Source of the DNA: Corynebacterium sputi DSM 45148
GTDB taxonomy: Bacteria > Actinomycetota > Actinomycetes > Mycobacteriales > Mycobacteriaceae
Assembly (NCBI RefSeq): GCF_000427865.1
Contig: NZ_ATYV01000002.1
Coordinates: forward strand, 1 to 64,000
Direction of reading: 5' to 3'
Length of the DNA: 64,000 nt
A program made the position numbers and the translations under genes. Shown in pieces: positions 38,985-46,875 of this stretch (its first letter is position 1; each line of letters opens with the position of its first letter). Below the pieces are notes generated by a model. That model was given only the letters and a program-made list of their open reading frames with translations. It searched no databases and was not told where the DNA came from.

Positions 38985-41824
38985 TGCTCGACTACATGAC
39001 ATTCGTTGACTCCGGCCGATTCTCCGAGCTGTTTGAGGAACTCGGCTGGGGCGGAGTCCCAGGCGTCCTGCAGGCTGTCTCTGCAGAAGGTGCAGAAGGA
39101 GGTCAACTCACCGCCCGTCCTATCGCCGACCAATACGGACTGCGAGTGTGGGTGGTGGAGTGCGACCGTATTCCGAATCGCACCGACCAGCGGGCAATTG
39201 ATTCAGCGGTCCAGAGGACTTCCTCCGAGCGACTATTGATCTTCACTGACGGAGTCCGCCAAGTGTGGTCGTGGCCTCGAAGTGGCGCGACCGCTGCCAC
39301 GAACCACCGGCTGCTGAACCACCGCTACGAGATCGGTGACGAAGAGCAGCGGGAGGATCTCCTTCGTCGGCTGAAAGTCATCGATCTGATGGAAGACGCT
39401 GAGGGGATTTCCGATACCGGAATCACCTCAATTCAGCAGCGCATGGTGCGGGCTTTCAATGAAGAAGCCATCAAGCGTTCGCAGCAAGCGTCCGGCCACA
39501 TGAAGGTGATGAACCAGACGCTTCTCGACGCAGGCTGTGACACCGACACCGCTTCTTCCTTACTGGCGCGGCTCTTGTTCCTTTTCTTCGGCGATGACAC
39601 CGGTATGTGGGATCAAAACACCTTCCAGAACTGGGTGCAGGACCATACGAACTCCGAGAATATCCACGAAAAGATCACTGAACTCTTCGATGTCCTCTGC
39701 GACCCTGAACTGGATAAAGCCGGGCCTCACGGCGTTGACGGTGGCGGAGAGTTCCAGGGAACTGAGTTCGAGCGTTTCCGTCGGATCGATGGCATGTACA
39801 AGGAAAAGCTCGATCTTCCATCGCTGAATGGCGATTTCCGCGTTCAGGTTCTCAGGGCCGGAGATTTCGACTGGTCCAAGGTCAACCCAGACATCTTCGG
39901 CGCAATGTTCCAACAGCTCGTCGACCCGGCCCAGCTCCGTCAGATGGGTGAGCATTACACGTCTGAAGAGAACATCCAGAAGGTCATCGATCCGATGTTC
40001 CTCGATCAACTACGGGAAAAGTTCGAGGCTGCCAAAGGCGACCGCAAGGCTCTTCTCTCTCTTCAGGATGAGATCGCATCGCTTCAGTTCCTCGATCCTG
40101 CCTGCGGTTGCGGCAACTTTTTGATCCAGGCGTACAAGCACTTGCGCTCTCTGGAATTTGAGATCATCCGTGCCGCTGACGCAATCAGAGCAGGAGAAAT
40201 CCGCGAAGAACTCGATGGTCGCGAGCGCAAAACCGAGGCATACAAGCGACTTATAGCGGAACTCCAGGAGATCGAGCAGGGATCGATGCAGCTTGGCACG
40301 AAGGCGTTGCAGCGCTCGAAAATGTCGATGCAGCAGTTCTTCGGTATCGAAATTAACCGGTGGCCGGCGGCGGTGGCGTCTACCGCCATGCTTCTGGTGG
40401 ACCACCTGTGCAACCAAGCATGGGGCGAGAACGCGGTGCGACTTCCGATCGAGGAAACGCCGAACATCGTCTGCGCGAACGCGCTGCGAACTGACTGGGA
40501 AGAAGTCGTTCCAGATACAGAGAAGTACACGTATGTGTTTGGAAATCCGCCCTTCATTGGCAAAGTAGGAAAATCCAAAATACAAATCCAGGAAATGAAA
40601 GATGTCTGGGGGAATAATTATGATGGATACCTTGATTACGTTACCGCCTGGCATGCGAAGTCAAAGGGATTCCTCGCAGACCGGCCCGGAGAGTTCGCCT
40701 TTGTCACCACCAATTCCATCACACAAGGACAACCCGTCCCCAAGCTATTCGGCCCGCTGCTCAAGGCAGGATGGCACATCAAGTTCGCACACAGGACCTT
40801 CCCTTGGGAGTCCGATGCCCCAGGACGCGCTGTAGTGCATTGTGCAATAATAGGATTCACAAACAATATGACCACTCAAAGGCTTTGGGAATACGACATT
40901 AAATCTAAAACCCACGAGGAGATTCGAGTCACACACGGAGTCAATCCATATTTGATTGATGGCCCAAATCTGACCATCACAAGGGAAATGCAACCGCTCT
41001 CCCCGGAAATTCGTTCGGCAGTTTGTGGCTGCCAACCCACAGACAATGGAAATCTTATCGTAGACGCCGGCGCCTACGATGAAGTTTCCGCTGACAAAAT
41101 CGCAAAGCGGTATCTGCGTCCCTTCACAGGGTCCAGGGAGCTAACTCAGGGCATCAAGAGGTGGTGTCTATGGCTTGAAGATTGCACTCAAGAAGAAATT
41201 CAATCCTCGCCCATCTTGAGATACCGAGTCGAAGCAAACAGGGAATTTAGAGAAGGCTCCAAAGAAGGAAGCGAAGCCTGGAAGATTCGACGAACGCCCC
41301 ACCTCTTTCGAATCAATTCCCTTAGACCAACTGCGGATTACCTTTGCATTCCCAGCGTTGTCAGCGCTAACCGCAAATATTTTACCGCCCAGCAGTTTCC
41401 TGGAGAAACAATTTCCAGCAATCTGGCATTCAATATTGAGGACCCGACGGGCCTTTCCTTTAGCCTCGTCTCTTCTTCGATGTTCATCACCTGGCAGCGA
41501 GCAATCGGTGGACGCATGAAATCGGATCTCCGCTTCGCTTCAACCCTCACTTGGAACACCTTTCCCGTCCCAGAACTCGACGATGACGCACGCCAGGAGA
41601 TCATCGAGGCAGGCAAGGGCATTTTGGCCGCGCGCGAGCTATTTCCCGATCGCAGCCTCGCAGAGCACTACCGCCCTGGCGCCGAAGATCCACAGTTGTT
41701 GGCAGCACATGATGTGTTGGATGTGGCCGTCGATAAGGCTTTTGGTGCAGAGGGACCCCTGACAGCCGAACGGGAACGCCTGGAAATCCTCTTCGCCCGC
41801 TATGCGGAAATGACCGGCCAGTAG
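38984..41824 (+). CDS. MmeI/Eco57I-like N6-adenine DNA methyltransferase
   Basis: A 946-residue class I DNA methylase. The SAM motif is LDPACGCGNFLIQAY near 370, and the catalytic motif IV is NPPF (GNPPFIGK) near 520, the gamma-type adenine methylase arrangement. The N-terminal ~100 residues (YGLRVWVVECDRIPNRTDQRAIDSAV to VRQVWSWPR) match the cap found on many such enzymes, and I see no convincing PD-ExK nuclease there, so cleavage may depend on the coupled PLD-SNF2 protein. The target-recognition part (about 525-840) is clearly more AT-rich than the rest of the gene. Its start overlaps the motor gene's stop. Confidence 0.88.
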   Translation: MLDYMTFVDSGRFSELFEELGWGGVPGVLQAVSAEGAEGGQLTARPIADQYGLRVWVVECDRIPNRTDQRAIDSAVQRTSSERLLIFTDGVRQVWSWPRSGATAATNHRLLNHRYEIGDEEQREDLLRRLKVIDLMEDAEGISDTGITSIQQRMVRAFNEEAIKRSQQASGHMKVMNQTLLDAGCDTDTASSLLARLLFLFFGDDTGMWDQNTFQNWVQDHTNSENIHEKITELFDVLCDPELDKAGPHGVDGGGEFQGTEFERFRRIDGMYKEKLDLPSLNGDFRVQVLRAGDFDWSKVNPDIFGAMFQQLVDPAQLRQMGEHYTSEENIQKVIDPMFLDQLREKFEAAKGDRKALLSLQDEIASLQFLDPACGCGNFLIQAYKHLRSLEFEIIRAADAIRAGEIREELDGRERKTEAYKRLIAELQEIEQGSMQLGTKALQRSKMSMQQFFGIEINRWPAAVASTAMLLVDHLCNQAWGENAVRLPIEETPNIVCANALRTDWEEVVPDTEKYTYVFGNPPFIGKVGKSKIQIQEMKDVWGNNYDGYLDYVTAWHAKSKGFLADRPGEFAFVTTNSITQGQPVPKLFGPLLKAGWHIKFAHRTFPWESDAPGRAVVHCAIIGFTNNMTTQRLWEYDIKSKTHEEIRVTHGVNPYLIDGPNLTITREMQPLSPEIRSAVCGCQPTDNGNLIVDAGAYDEVSADKIAKRYLRPFTGSRELTQGIKRWCLWLEDCTQEEIQSSPILRYRVEANREFREGSKEGSEAWKIRRTPHLFRINSLRPTADYLCIPSVVSANRKYFTAQQFPGETISSNLAFNIEDPTGLSFSLVSSSMFITWQRAIGGRMKSDLRFASTLTWNTFPVPELDDDARQEIIEAGKGILAARELFPDRSLAEHYRPGAEDPQLLAAHDVLDVAVDKAFGAEGPLTAERERLEILFARYAEMTGQ

Positions 41825-41947
41825 CCCAACAGCGTCCCGAAAGCTCGTTCTACTTTGCGGGAGTAGCCGTCGCTCCGGTGAATATGGTGACAGTTACGCC
41901 CACAAAGAATTTGCACGATTAGTACCGAAAGGACTCGCCGAAGCACC

Positions 41948-43057
41948 GTGTCTGCCCACATTTCGATCTCCGAAACCCTGCAGTTCCTAGCTGAACGCCT
42001 CGACCCGATCATCCAGGACCGTCTTGAACCGGACCTCGGGGGGATTGAGTGGACGGTTGTTCTAACAGAAATAGACCGTGCCAAGGGACGCACCCCGCGG
42101 AACTACTCGCGCACGGACCTGCAGTCACAGCTGCGCATCTTGACCGAACGTCTCGGCTCGCTTGGGTTTCCTTTCGACGATCACCTGCGCACTGTCAGCA
42201 CCCTCGGCGGAGAGTTGCGCATCATGCGAAACCGCTGGGCACACAATGATCCGCTAACGAATTTGGACGCGGTTCGTACCGCGGATTTCGCCGCTCGCCT
42301 GCTCAAGGTTTTCTCTGATGTCGACGGCGCGGAATACTGCCGTCAACTCCACGACCAGGCTTTCCTCGTGTACGCAGAGGCCAAGGACCTCATCACTTTC
42401 GAGTCTGACGACACCCAGCCTGCTCCTGAGCTAATTCAGGACGAGAACACCGAACTCGATCAGTCTGATTGCGAAGAATCCACGGGACCGGACGAAGAAG
42501 AGATGTCACGCGGTGGCCTTGCCGCCGACACTCCCACGATTGGAGACGGGCGCTTTTCCTTCGACCCGTGGACACTTGTCGTTGCCGGAGACAAATCTGT
42601 GCTGGACGAGCTACCGAAGAAGGCTGCAAAAATGCAGGTCCGTGCAGTAGCCGCCGAAATTGCAGAATTTGAAGGCCCAATTCACATCGAACGACTCATA
42701 CGCCTAACAGCCCGTTCGTTCGAGATGAATCGAGTGAGCAAGGCCAAGTCCGCGCAGTTGCGTAGGCAGTTGAAGCAGCTAGATCTATTGGTTGATGAGG
42801 ACGGGTTTATCTGGCCAAGTGACATCGACCCAGACAACTGGGACGAATTCCGCCCGAACGACAGTTCCGTCAACCGACCATTCACCGACATCAGTCCGGT
42901 AGAGATCGCCAACGCCTACCGGAGCATCGCGGCGCGACGACCGGATCTGGATGACGATGACCTCGATTCCGCTGTCCTGCGCACCTTCGGCCGTAAGCGG
43001 AAAACCAGGGAGTGCGCGGCACACCTGGACAGGGCGCGGGTCGACGCCACAGCATAG
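41948..43057 (+). CDS. Swt1-type HEPN domain protein with C-terminal DUF3320
   Basis: A 369-residue protein. The N-terminal ~130 residues look like a Swt1-family HEPN domain: a helical bundle with RNRWAH (Arg-x4-His, about residues 94-99), the RNase motif of HEPN toxins. An acidic linker (about 155-195) leads to a DUF3320 domain (about 240-350): GPIHIERLIRLTARSF, DGFIWPSDIDPDNWDEFRPND and ISPVEIANAYRSIAARRPDL. The same domain ends the giant helicase, so the two may bind the same partner or substrate. Start GTG 41948 with AAAGGA 13 bases upstream is a weak site. It lies 123 bp after the methylase and is probably part of the same defence unit. Confidence 0.78.
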   Translation: MSAHISISETLQFLAERLDPIIQDRLEPDLGGIEWTVVLTEIDRAKGRTPRNYSRTDLQSQLRILTERLGSLGFPFDDHLRTVSTLGGELRIMRNRWAHNDPLTNLDAVRTADFAARLLKVFSDVDGAEYCRQLHDQAFLVYAEAKDLITFESDDTQPAPELIQDENTELDQSDCEESTGPDEEEMSRGGLAADTPTIGDGRFSFDPWTLVVAGDKSVLDELPKKAAKMQVRAVAAEIAEFEGPIHIERLIRLTARSFEMNRVSKAKSAQLRRQLKQLDLLVDEDGFIWPSDIDPDNWDEFRPNDSSVNRPFTDISPVEIANAYRSIAARRPDLDDDDLDSAVLRTFGRKRKTRECAAHLDRARVDATA

Positions 43058-43081
43058 ACGCCAGCCCCGAGCCCTGCTAGA

Positions 43082-43109
43082 CTGAATCACCTAAGATATA
43101 TTGATTCAG
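43082..43109. promoter_or_regulatory. Inverted repeat over the XRE promoter (likely autoregulatory operator)
   Basis: CTGAATCA (43082-43089) and TGATTCAG (43102-43109) are perfect complements 12 bases apart. TAAGAT (43092-43097), a plausible -10 element, lies in the spacer, and the ribosome-binding site follows at once. This is the usual layout for an XRE repressor that controls its own operon. Confidence 0.6.
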
Positions 43110-43121
43110 GAGGTGTTAGAC

Positions 43122-43454
43122 ATGGATGCAACAACGATCGGAGCGGCCATCACAAGGGCCCAGGGAGCAGCAGGCCTATCCCAGCGCACGCTTGCAACTA
43201 GGACCGGGATCTCTCAGTCCACCCTGAGCCGGATCACCTCCGGAGACCGTATCCCGAAAGTCCCCGAACTCATCAAGATTGCCGAAGCGACTGGGCATAC
43301 CGTGGCACAACTAACTGGTTCAGACGCAGCTGCGCGCGTTCATTACGCTGCTAGATCCACGAACGGTTCGGCCATGGAGGAGATGCGACAGCGTCTTCTT
43401 GGGTTCGTTGAACTTGATGCATACCTTAGCGACCAGGCAATACCTCGAACCTAA
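43122..43454 (+). CDS. XRE-family HTH transcriptional regulator
   Basis: A 110-residue protein with a helix-turn-helix in residues about 5-60 (ITRAQGAAGLSQRTLATRTGISQSTLSRITSGDRIPKVPELIKIAEAT). The C-terminal ~40 residues are of unknown role. The ATG at 43122 has AGGAGG eight bases upstream. It is followed 11 bp later by the ImmA/IrrE gene, the classic repressor-plus-peptidase pair. It probably represses its own operon through the inverted repeat at 43082-43109. Confidence 0.88.
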   Translation: MDATTIGAAITRAQGAAGLSQRTLATRTGISQSTLSRITSGDRIPKVPELIKIAEATGHTVAQLTGSDAAARVHYAARSTNGSAMEEMRQRLLGFVELDAYLSDQAIPRT

Positions 43455-43465
43455 CCGGAGGCCCC

Positions 43466-44290
43466 GTGAACGCCGAAGCAGAAGGCCGTGCGGCCGCCGA
43501 CAAATTCCGAAGTACCCACAAACTCGGCACCCAGCCCTTGGGCGACCTACTCTCGCTTATTGAGCGAACAACGGGCCACGACATCGCTGTGCTGGATGTT
43601 CATGCCGACGAACACGGACTGACCATTCATGATCCAGCAAATGGCGCAGTCTTCATTGGAATCGCTCGCACACCGAACCCCATGCGCCAGAGAAGTACCA
43701 TCGCACATGAACTGGCGCACGTGATCTTCGAAGACTGGAAAGATGAAGGATTCCTGGGAGACCATTGTCCAGAAGAGACACGCGCAAACTCCTTCGCACG
43801 CCATCTACTTGTCCCACAAGACGGACTTCGAGACCTGCTTCGAGACAGGACAAACCTCACCGATAAGGACCTATCCGAAGTTGTACAGACATTCCTCGTG
43901 TCACCCGCCATCGCGGCAATAGCACTGAAGCAGGGCGGCTATATAGACGCGAGCACCAAAGAATCATGGATGAAGTTGACTACGCCTCGCCTCGCGACAA
44001 AATTCGGCTGGCCCGACTTGTACCAGGCGTTCCAATCTGACTCCAACAGAACACGCGCCCCACAAAAGCTTTTGGCGCGGGCGATCTACGGATACGAATA
44101 CGGCGTAATCGACGCTCAAAAAATCGCCACTCTCAGGGGAATCAGCAGAGACGACGCTCTCCGGGAGCTCGAGGAAGCCGGCATCACGGCGAACGTTCCG
44201 TCCTTTCCTGTTGTCGAAGCCTCAGCCCTCCCCTCCATCGACATCGACTTATCAATCCTGGACGACCCCCGGGAGGCTACTGAGCCGTGA
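43466..44290 (+). CDS. ImmA/IrrE-family metallopeptidase
   Basis: A 274-residue protein with the zinc-peptidase motif HELAH (His81, Glu82, His85) and the downstream acidic ligand in EETRANSFARHLLVP. ImmA/IrrE peptidases cleave an XRE partner repressor in response to DNA damage or phage, releasing its operon. The XRE gene directly upstream is the likely substrate. Start GTG 43466 has GGAGG four bases upstream. The stop overlaps the next gene's GTG by four bases (GTGA), so the PIN-like protein is made together with the peptidase. Confidence 0.88.
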   Translation: MNAEAEGRAAADKFRSTHKLGTQPLGDLLSLIERTTGHDIAVLDVHADEHGLTIHDPANGAVFIGIARTPNPMRQRSTIAHELAHVIFEDWKDEGFLGDHCPEETRANSFARHLLVPQDGLRDLLRDRTNLTDKDLSEVVQTFLVSPAIAAIALKQGGYIDASTKESWMKLTTPRLATKFGWPDLYQAFQSDSNRTRAPQKLLARAIYGYEYGVIDAQKIATLRGISRDDALRELEEAGITANVPSFPVVEASALPSIDIDLSILDDPREATEP

Positions 44291-44901
44291 CTCCCCGTCC
44301 CATCATAGATGCAGGACCCGGTCTGAATTTCTTCTCCTTAAACAAGGAGCGGCTATTGTTCAACACCCTCGGACCGTTATCGACGCCAGAAACTGTCCGA
44401 GACGAAATCCTCAGGAAATCAACCCAGGATCAACGCTTTTCCGCCGCGTCTACAGTCTTGAACAAGCTCCCTCAAAAGCTGTTTGAAATTCTGCCCGATG
44501 ACCTGACGGACGACCTTGAACGGGCTGTGTCGAGAATCGGAAGAATTCCGGCGTGCAATAGAATGGGGGCCAGCAAAGATCTCGGCGAACTTATGGTCAT
44601 TGCTCATGCTGTCATCTCGGCAGAATCTGGCCATAGCATGTTAGTCCTCATCGATGACGGGGAGGGCCGATCGTTAGCTTCTTCCGAGGCCCAGCGTCTT
44701 AAGCGACTCCGTAAATCGGGAGCTTCAGTTGGAGCACTTTCGGTAGTAGGAACAACGACAGTTTTGGAACGTGCGGCCGGAACTAAGTTCATTCCCGGCC
44801 GCGAAGAGATGCGGAAACTGTATGACCGTCTGCGCAGTATCGACGATGGCCTTGTCCCAATTGAATCTACGAATCTCATGCACTTGGGTTGTTGGGAATA
44901 A
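44287..44901 (+). CDS. PIN-like domain protein
   Basis: A 204-residue protein resembling a PIN nuclease. RPIIDAGPGLNFF at the start supplies the first acidic residue (Asp8). STPETVRDEI, KDLGELMVIAHAV and MLVLIDDGEGRSLAS match the spacing of the further acidic residues. PIN proteins are metal-dependent ribonucleases and common toxins. It overlaps the ImmA/IrrE gene by four bases. The assignment is by motif shape only. As third gene of an XRE-ImmA operon it is plausibly the effector. Confidence 0.65.
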   Translation: MTPRPIIDAGPGLNFFSLNKERLLFNTLGPLSTPETVRDEILRKSTQDQRFSAASTVLNKLPQKLFEILPDDLTDDLERAVSRIGRIPACNRMGASKDLGELMVIAHAVISAESGHSMLVLIDDGEGRSLASSEAQRLKRLRKSGASVGALSVVGTTTVLERAAGTKFIPGREEMRKLYDRLRSIDDGLVPIESTNLMHLGCWE

Positions 44902-45487
44902 GGTCCGCCACCTGATTCCCGGGAGAATCTACGAACGCGCAGATTCTCCGGTACCAGAGGGTACCGACGAGACGCTTCAAACATTCAGCAGCTGAGGCTA
45001 ATCGGTTACACCCCAGCCTCCTCGATCCGTTCCAGTGGGTAGCGAGAAACCTCTCGTACTCGATGCCCCAGCCGCGGACATCTCCTGCACCCAGGAAGAG
45101 TTCCTTCGCCCTCCTCAGCAGTTGTGTGACCGCCCGATACTTCTTCGCGTTCGCTTGAGCCGCGAGGCTACCGGCTTCTGCGACAACGAGGTGTCCCACG
45201 CGGGTCGGATGCGTCGTAGGAGTCTTCTCAAGGAGCCATCGCCTGAGAGCCCCATCATTTCTCCAGCCTGAGCCGGATGAGTCCTGCAGGAGATGCTTCT
45301 CATCAACTGCTGCCCAGGCTGCGTCGTCGGTAAGCCGATCAACAGCATCGTCGATGTTGAGCCAGAATTCATTGGTACGGCGGACAGAAAGGTGTCCAGC
45401 ATCCATGATCCGGCGCATCATATCCCTCGCCTCACGTGTTCGGCCGGCCTCTTCCAGCCTCAGCATTGCGGCTGACATCTGGAGCAC
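44876..45487 (-). pseudogene. Truncated helical-repeat protein (possible SWIM/DUF6880-type C-terminus)
   Basis: The minus-strand frame gives 203 residues, but it looks like the C-terminal part of a longer gene. It contains TPR-like helices (LEEAGRTREARDMMRRIMDAG) and KYRAVTQLLRRAKELFLGAGDVRGWGIEYERFLATH, similar in style to the ends of actinobacterial SWIM zinc finger or DUF6880 proteins. Just upstream (about 45490-45645), a different frame carries further coding-like residues (LAEPHIVNRGEDLVGHV), which suggests a frameshift or deletion. Its 3' end overlaps the PIN gene by 26 bp. It probably marks the scar of an insertion. Confidence 0.4.
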
Positions 45488-45653
45488 CTGCAGAGTCCAA
45501 TGAATTGAACTTCACGATCCGCGTAGTCAGGTCCTGATCCTGTATCTGAACATGTCCAACGAGATCTTCTCCCCGATTCACGATGTGAGGCTCGGCAAGA
45601 TCAGCGGAGTGGATGACAAACTACAGTGACTTAATTTTGCATAGGAAGTGCAA

Positions 45654-45705
45654 CTTATCGCGTTTATCGCAACCGGTGAGTTTATCGTATTTATCGCGTT
45701 TATCG
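45654..45705. repeat. Phased TTTATCG repeat array upstream of an ATPase gene
   Basis: TTTATCG, or CTTATCG for the first copy, occurs at 45654, 45663, 45681, 45690 and 45699, all on a 9-bp lattice with one position (45672) unoccupied. The array ends 24 bp before the ATG at 45729, and the last copy falls in the presumed -35 to -10 spacer. It looks like an iterated binding site for a regulator, perhaps the ATPase itself. Confidence 0.65.
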
Positions 45706-45728
45706 TCCAGTCGGCCTACCCTGGGACC

Positions 45729-46871
45729 ATGACAGCTCCGCACAACCCGTTCCGTCCCGGCTTCGGCGAATCTCCGACCGTGTGGGCTGGTCGTGCCCCG
45801 ATCTTAGACTCTTATCGCAGGTCAATCGAGGCCCAAACAGGCAGTTCGGGTCGGATGATTCTGATCAGCGGTGCCAGGGGCATCGGCAAGACCACGCTGA
45901 TCAACGAACTGGAGGACATCGCCACTAGCAATGGCTGGATCAGCCTGCGGGCTGCCAGTCACAGCGGCATGCTCGATGACCTCATTCAGACCACGATTCC
46001 CCAGGCAATGAACAGCCTGCGGGGAACGCCCCGGACCAAAGTCACTGGTGCCTCGATAGCTGGCATAGGGTCGATTTCAACCGAGTCCGGAGATCTTCCA
46101 GCGGTGGCGCCGACCCTGACGTCCCAATTGCGGTCACTCACCGACATCATCGAGCCCGGCGGATCCGGCATTCAGATCACCGTCGATGAGATCCAGGCCG
46201 CGGACCCCGAGCACGTGAACATTTTAGCCACCGCGATCCAAGATCTCGTGCGTGATGATATGCCGATCAGTTTCATCGGGGCCGGCCTCACTCGTGGGAT
46301 TCAGAGTCTGCTCGATAACCCGGGGACAACATTCTTACGCAGAAGCCTGCGGTATCAGTTGGCACCGCTCCAGCTTCCCGACGCTCACCGACTCCTCATC
46401 GACACCGCCCTCAACACCGGACGCGAGTTCGACTCTTCCGCGGCCAAAGAAGCTGCCATTGCATCGCACGGCTACCCATACTTGCTCCAGTTGATCGGAG
46501 CGATGTCGTGGGAATCCAGCCGGGTAGGCGGAGAGGAGGCGATAGGCCGTAACCATGTCGCACCGGCAATTGGCGATGCGATCGCTGTTTTGGGAAATCA
46601 GGTCCACCAGCCGGAACTTGCCGGTCTTCCCGGCTCCCAGGTGGGGTTTCTTCACGCCATGGCGTCAGTGATGTCAGAGGACTCCGAGTCCGTCCGTACC
46701 AGTGAGATTGCGGCTGAACTCGGACGGTCGGTGACGTCGGTGTCTGCAGCGAGAGCCTCGCTTATTGAACGGGATGTCGTCTACTCGCCGAGGTGGGGGC
46801 AGCTGGCGTTCCGACTCCCCTACCTCAAGGAATTCCTCGAGAGCCCTGGCGGTCCGCTCGAGGTTTCTTGA
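45729..46871 (+). CDS. AAA ATPase with C-terminal winged helix
   Basis: A 380-residue AAA/STAND-like ATPase. Walker A is ISGARGIGKTTL (about 46-57), Walker B is IQITVDEIQAAD near 150, and a sensor-like GAGLTRGIQSLL follows. The C-terminal ~80 residues (SVRTSEIAAELGRSVTSVSAARASLIERDVVYSP) form a winged helix-turn-helix. The layout recalls ORC/Cdc6-like or archaeal-type ATPases found on mobile and accessory DNA. TACCCT lies six bases before the ATG, so it may be leaderless. The phased repeats directly upstream suggest it controls itself. It converges on the sulfate importer operon. Confidence 0.78.
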   Translation: MTAPHNPFRPGFGESPTVWAGRAPILDSYRRSIEAQTGSSGRMILISGARGIGKTTLINELEDIATSNGWISLRAASHSGMLDDLIQTTIPQAMNSLRGTPRTKVTGASIAGIGSISTESGDLPAVAPTLTSQLRSLTDIIEPGGSGIQITVDEIQAADPEHVNILATAIQDLVRDDMPISFIGAGLTRGIQSLLDNPGTTFLRRSLRYQLAPLQLPDAHRLLIDTALNTGREFDSSAAKEAAIASHGYPYLLQLIGAMSWESSRVGGEEAIGRNHVAPAIGDAIAVLGNQVHQPELAGLPGSQVGFLHAMASVMSEDSESVRTSEIAAELGRSVTSVSAARASLIERDVVYSPRWGQLAFRLPYLKEFLESPGGPLEVS

Positions 46872-46875
46872 CGGG

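Noticed and set aside
35667..41824. DISARM system
   Set aside because: An SNF2 motor and adenine methylase are present, but no DUF1998 helicase (drmA), drmB or separate drmC gene is found in the window.
45654..45705. CRISPR array
   Set aside because: The repeats are only 7 bases long with a 9-bp period and no spacers; no cas genes are present.
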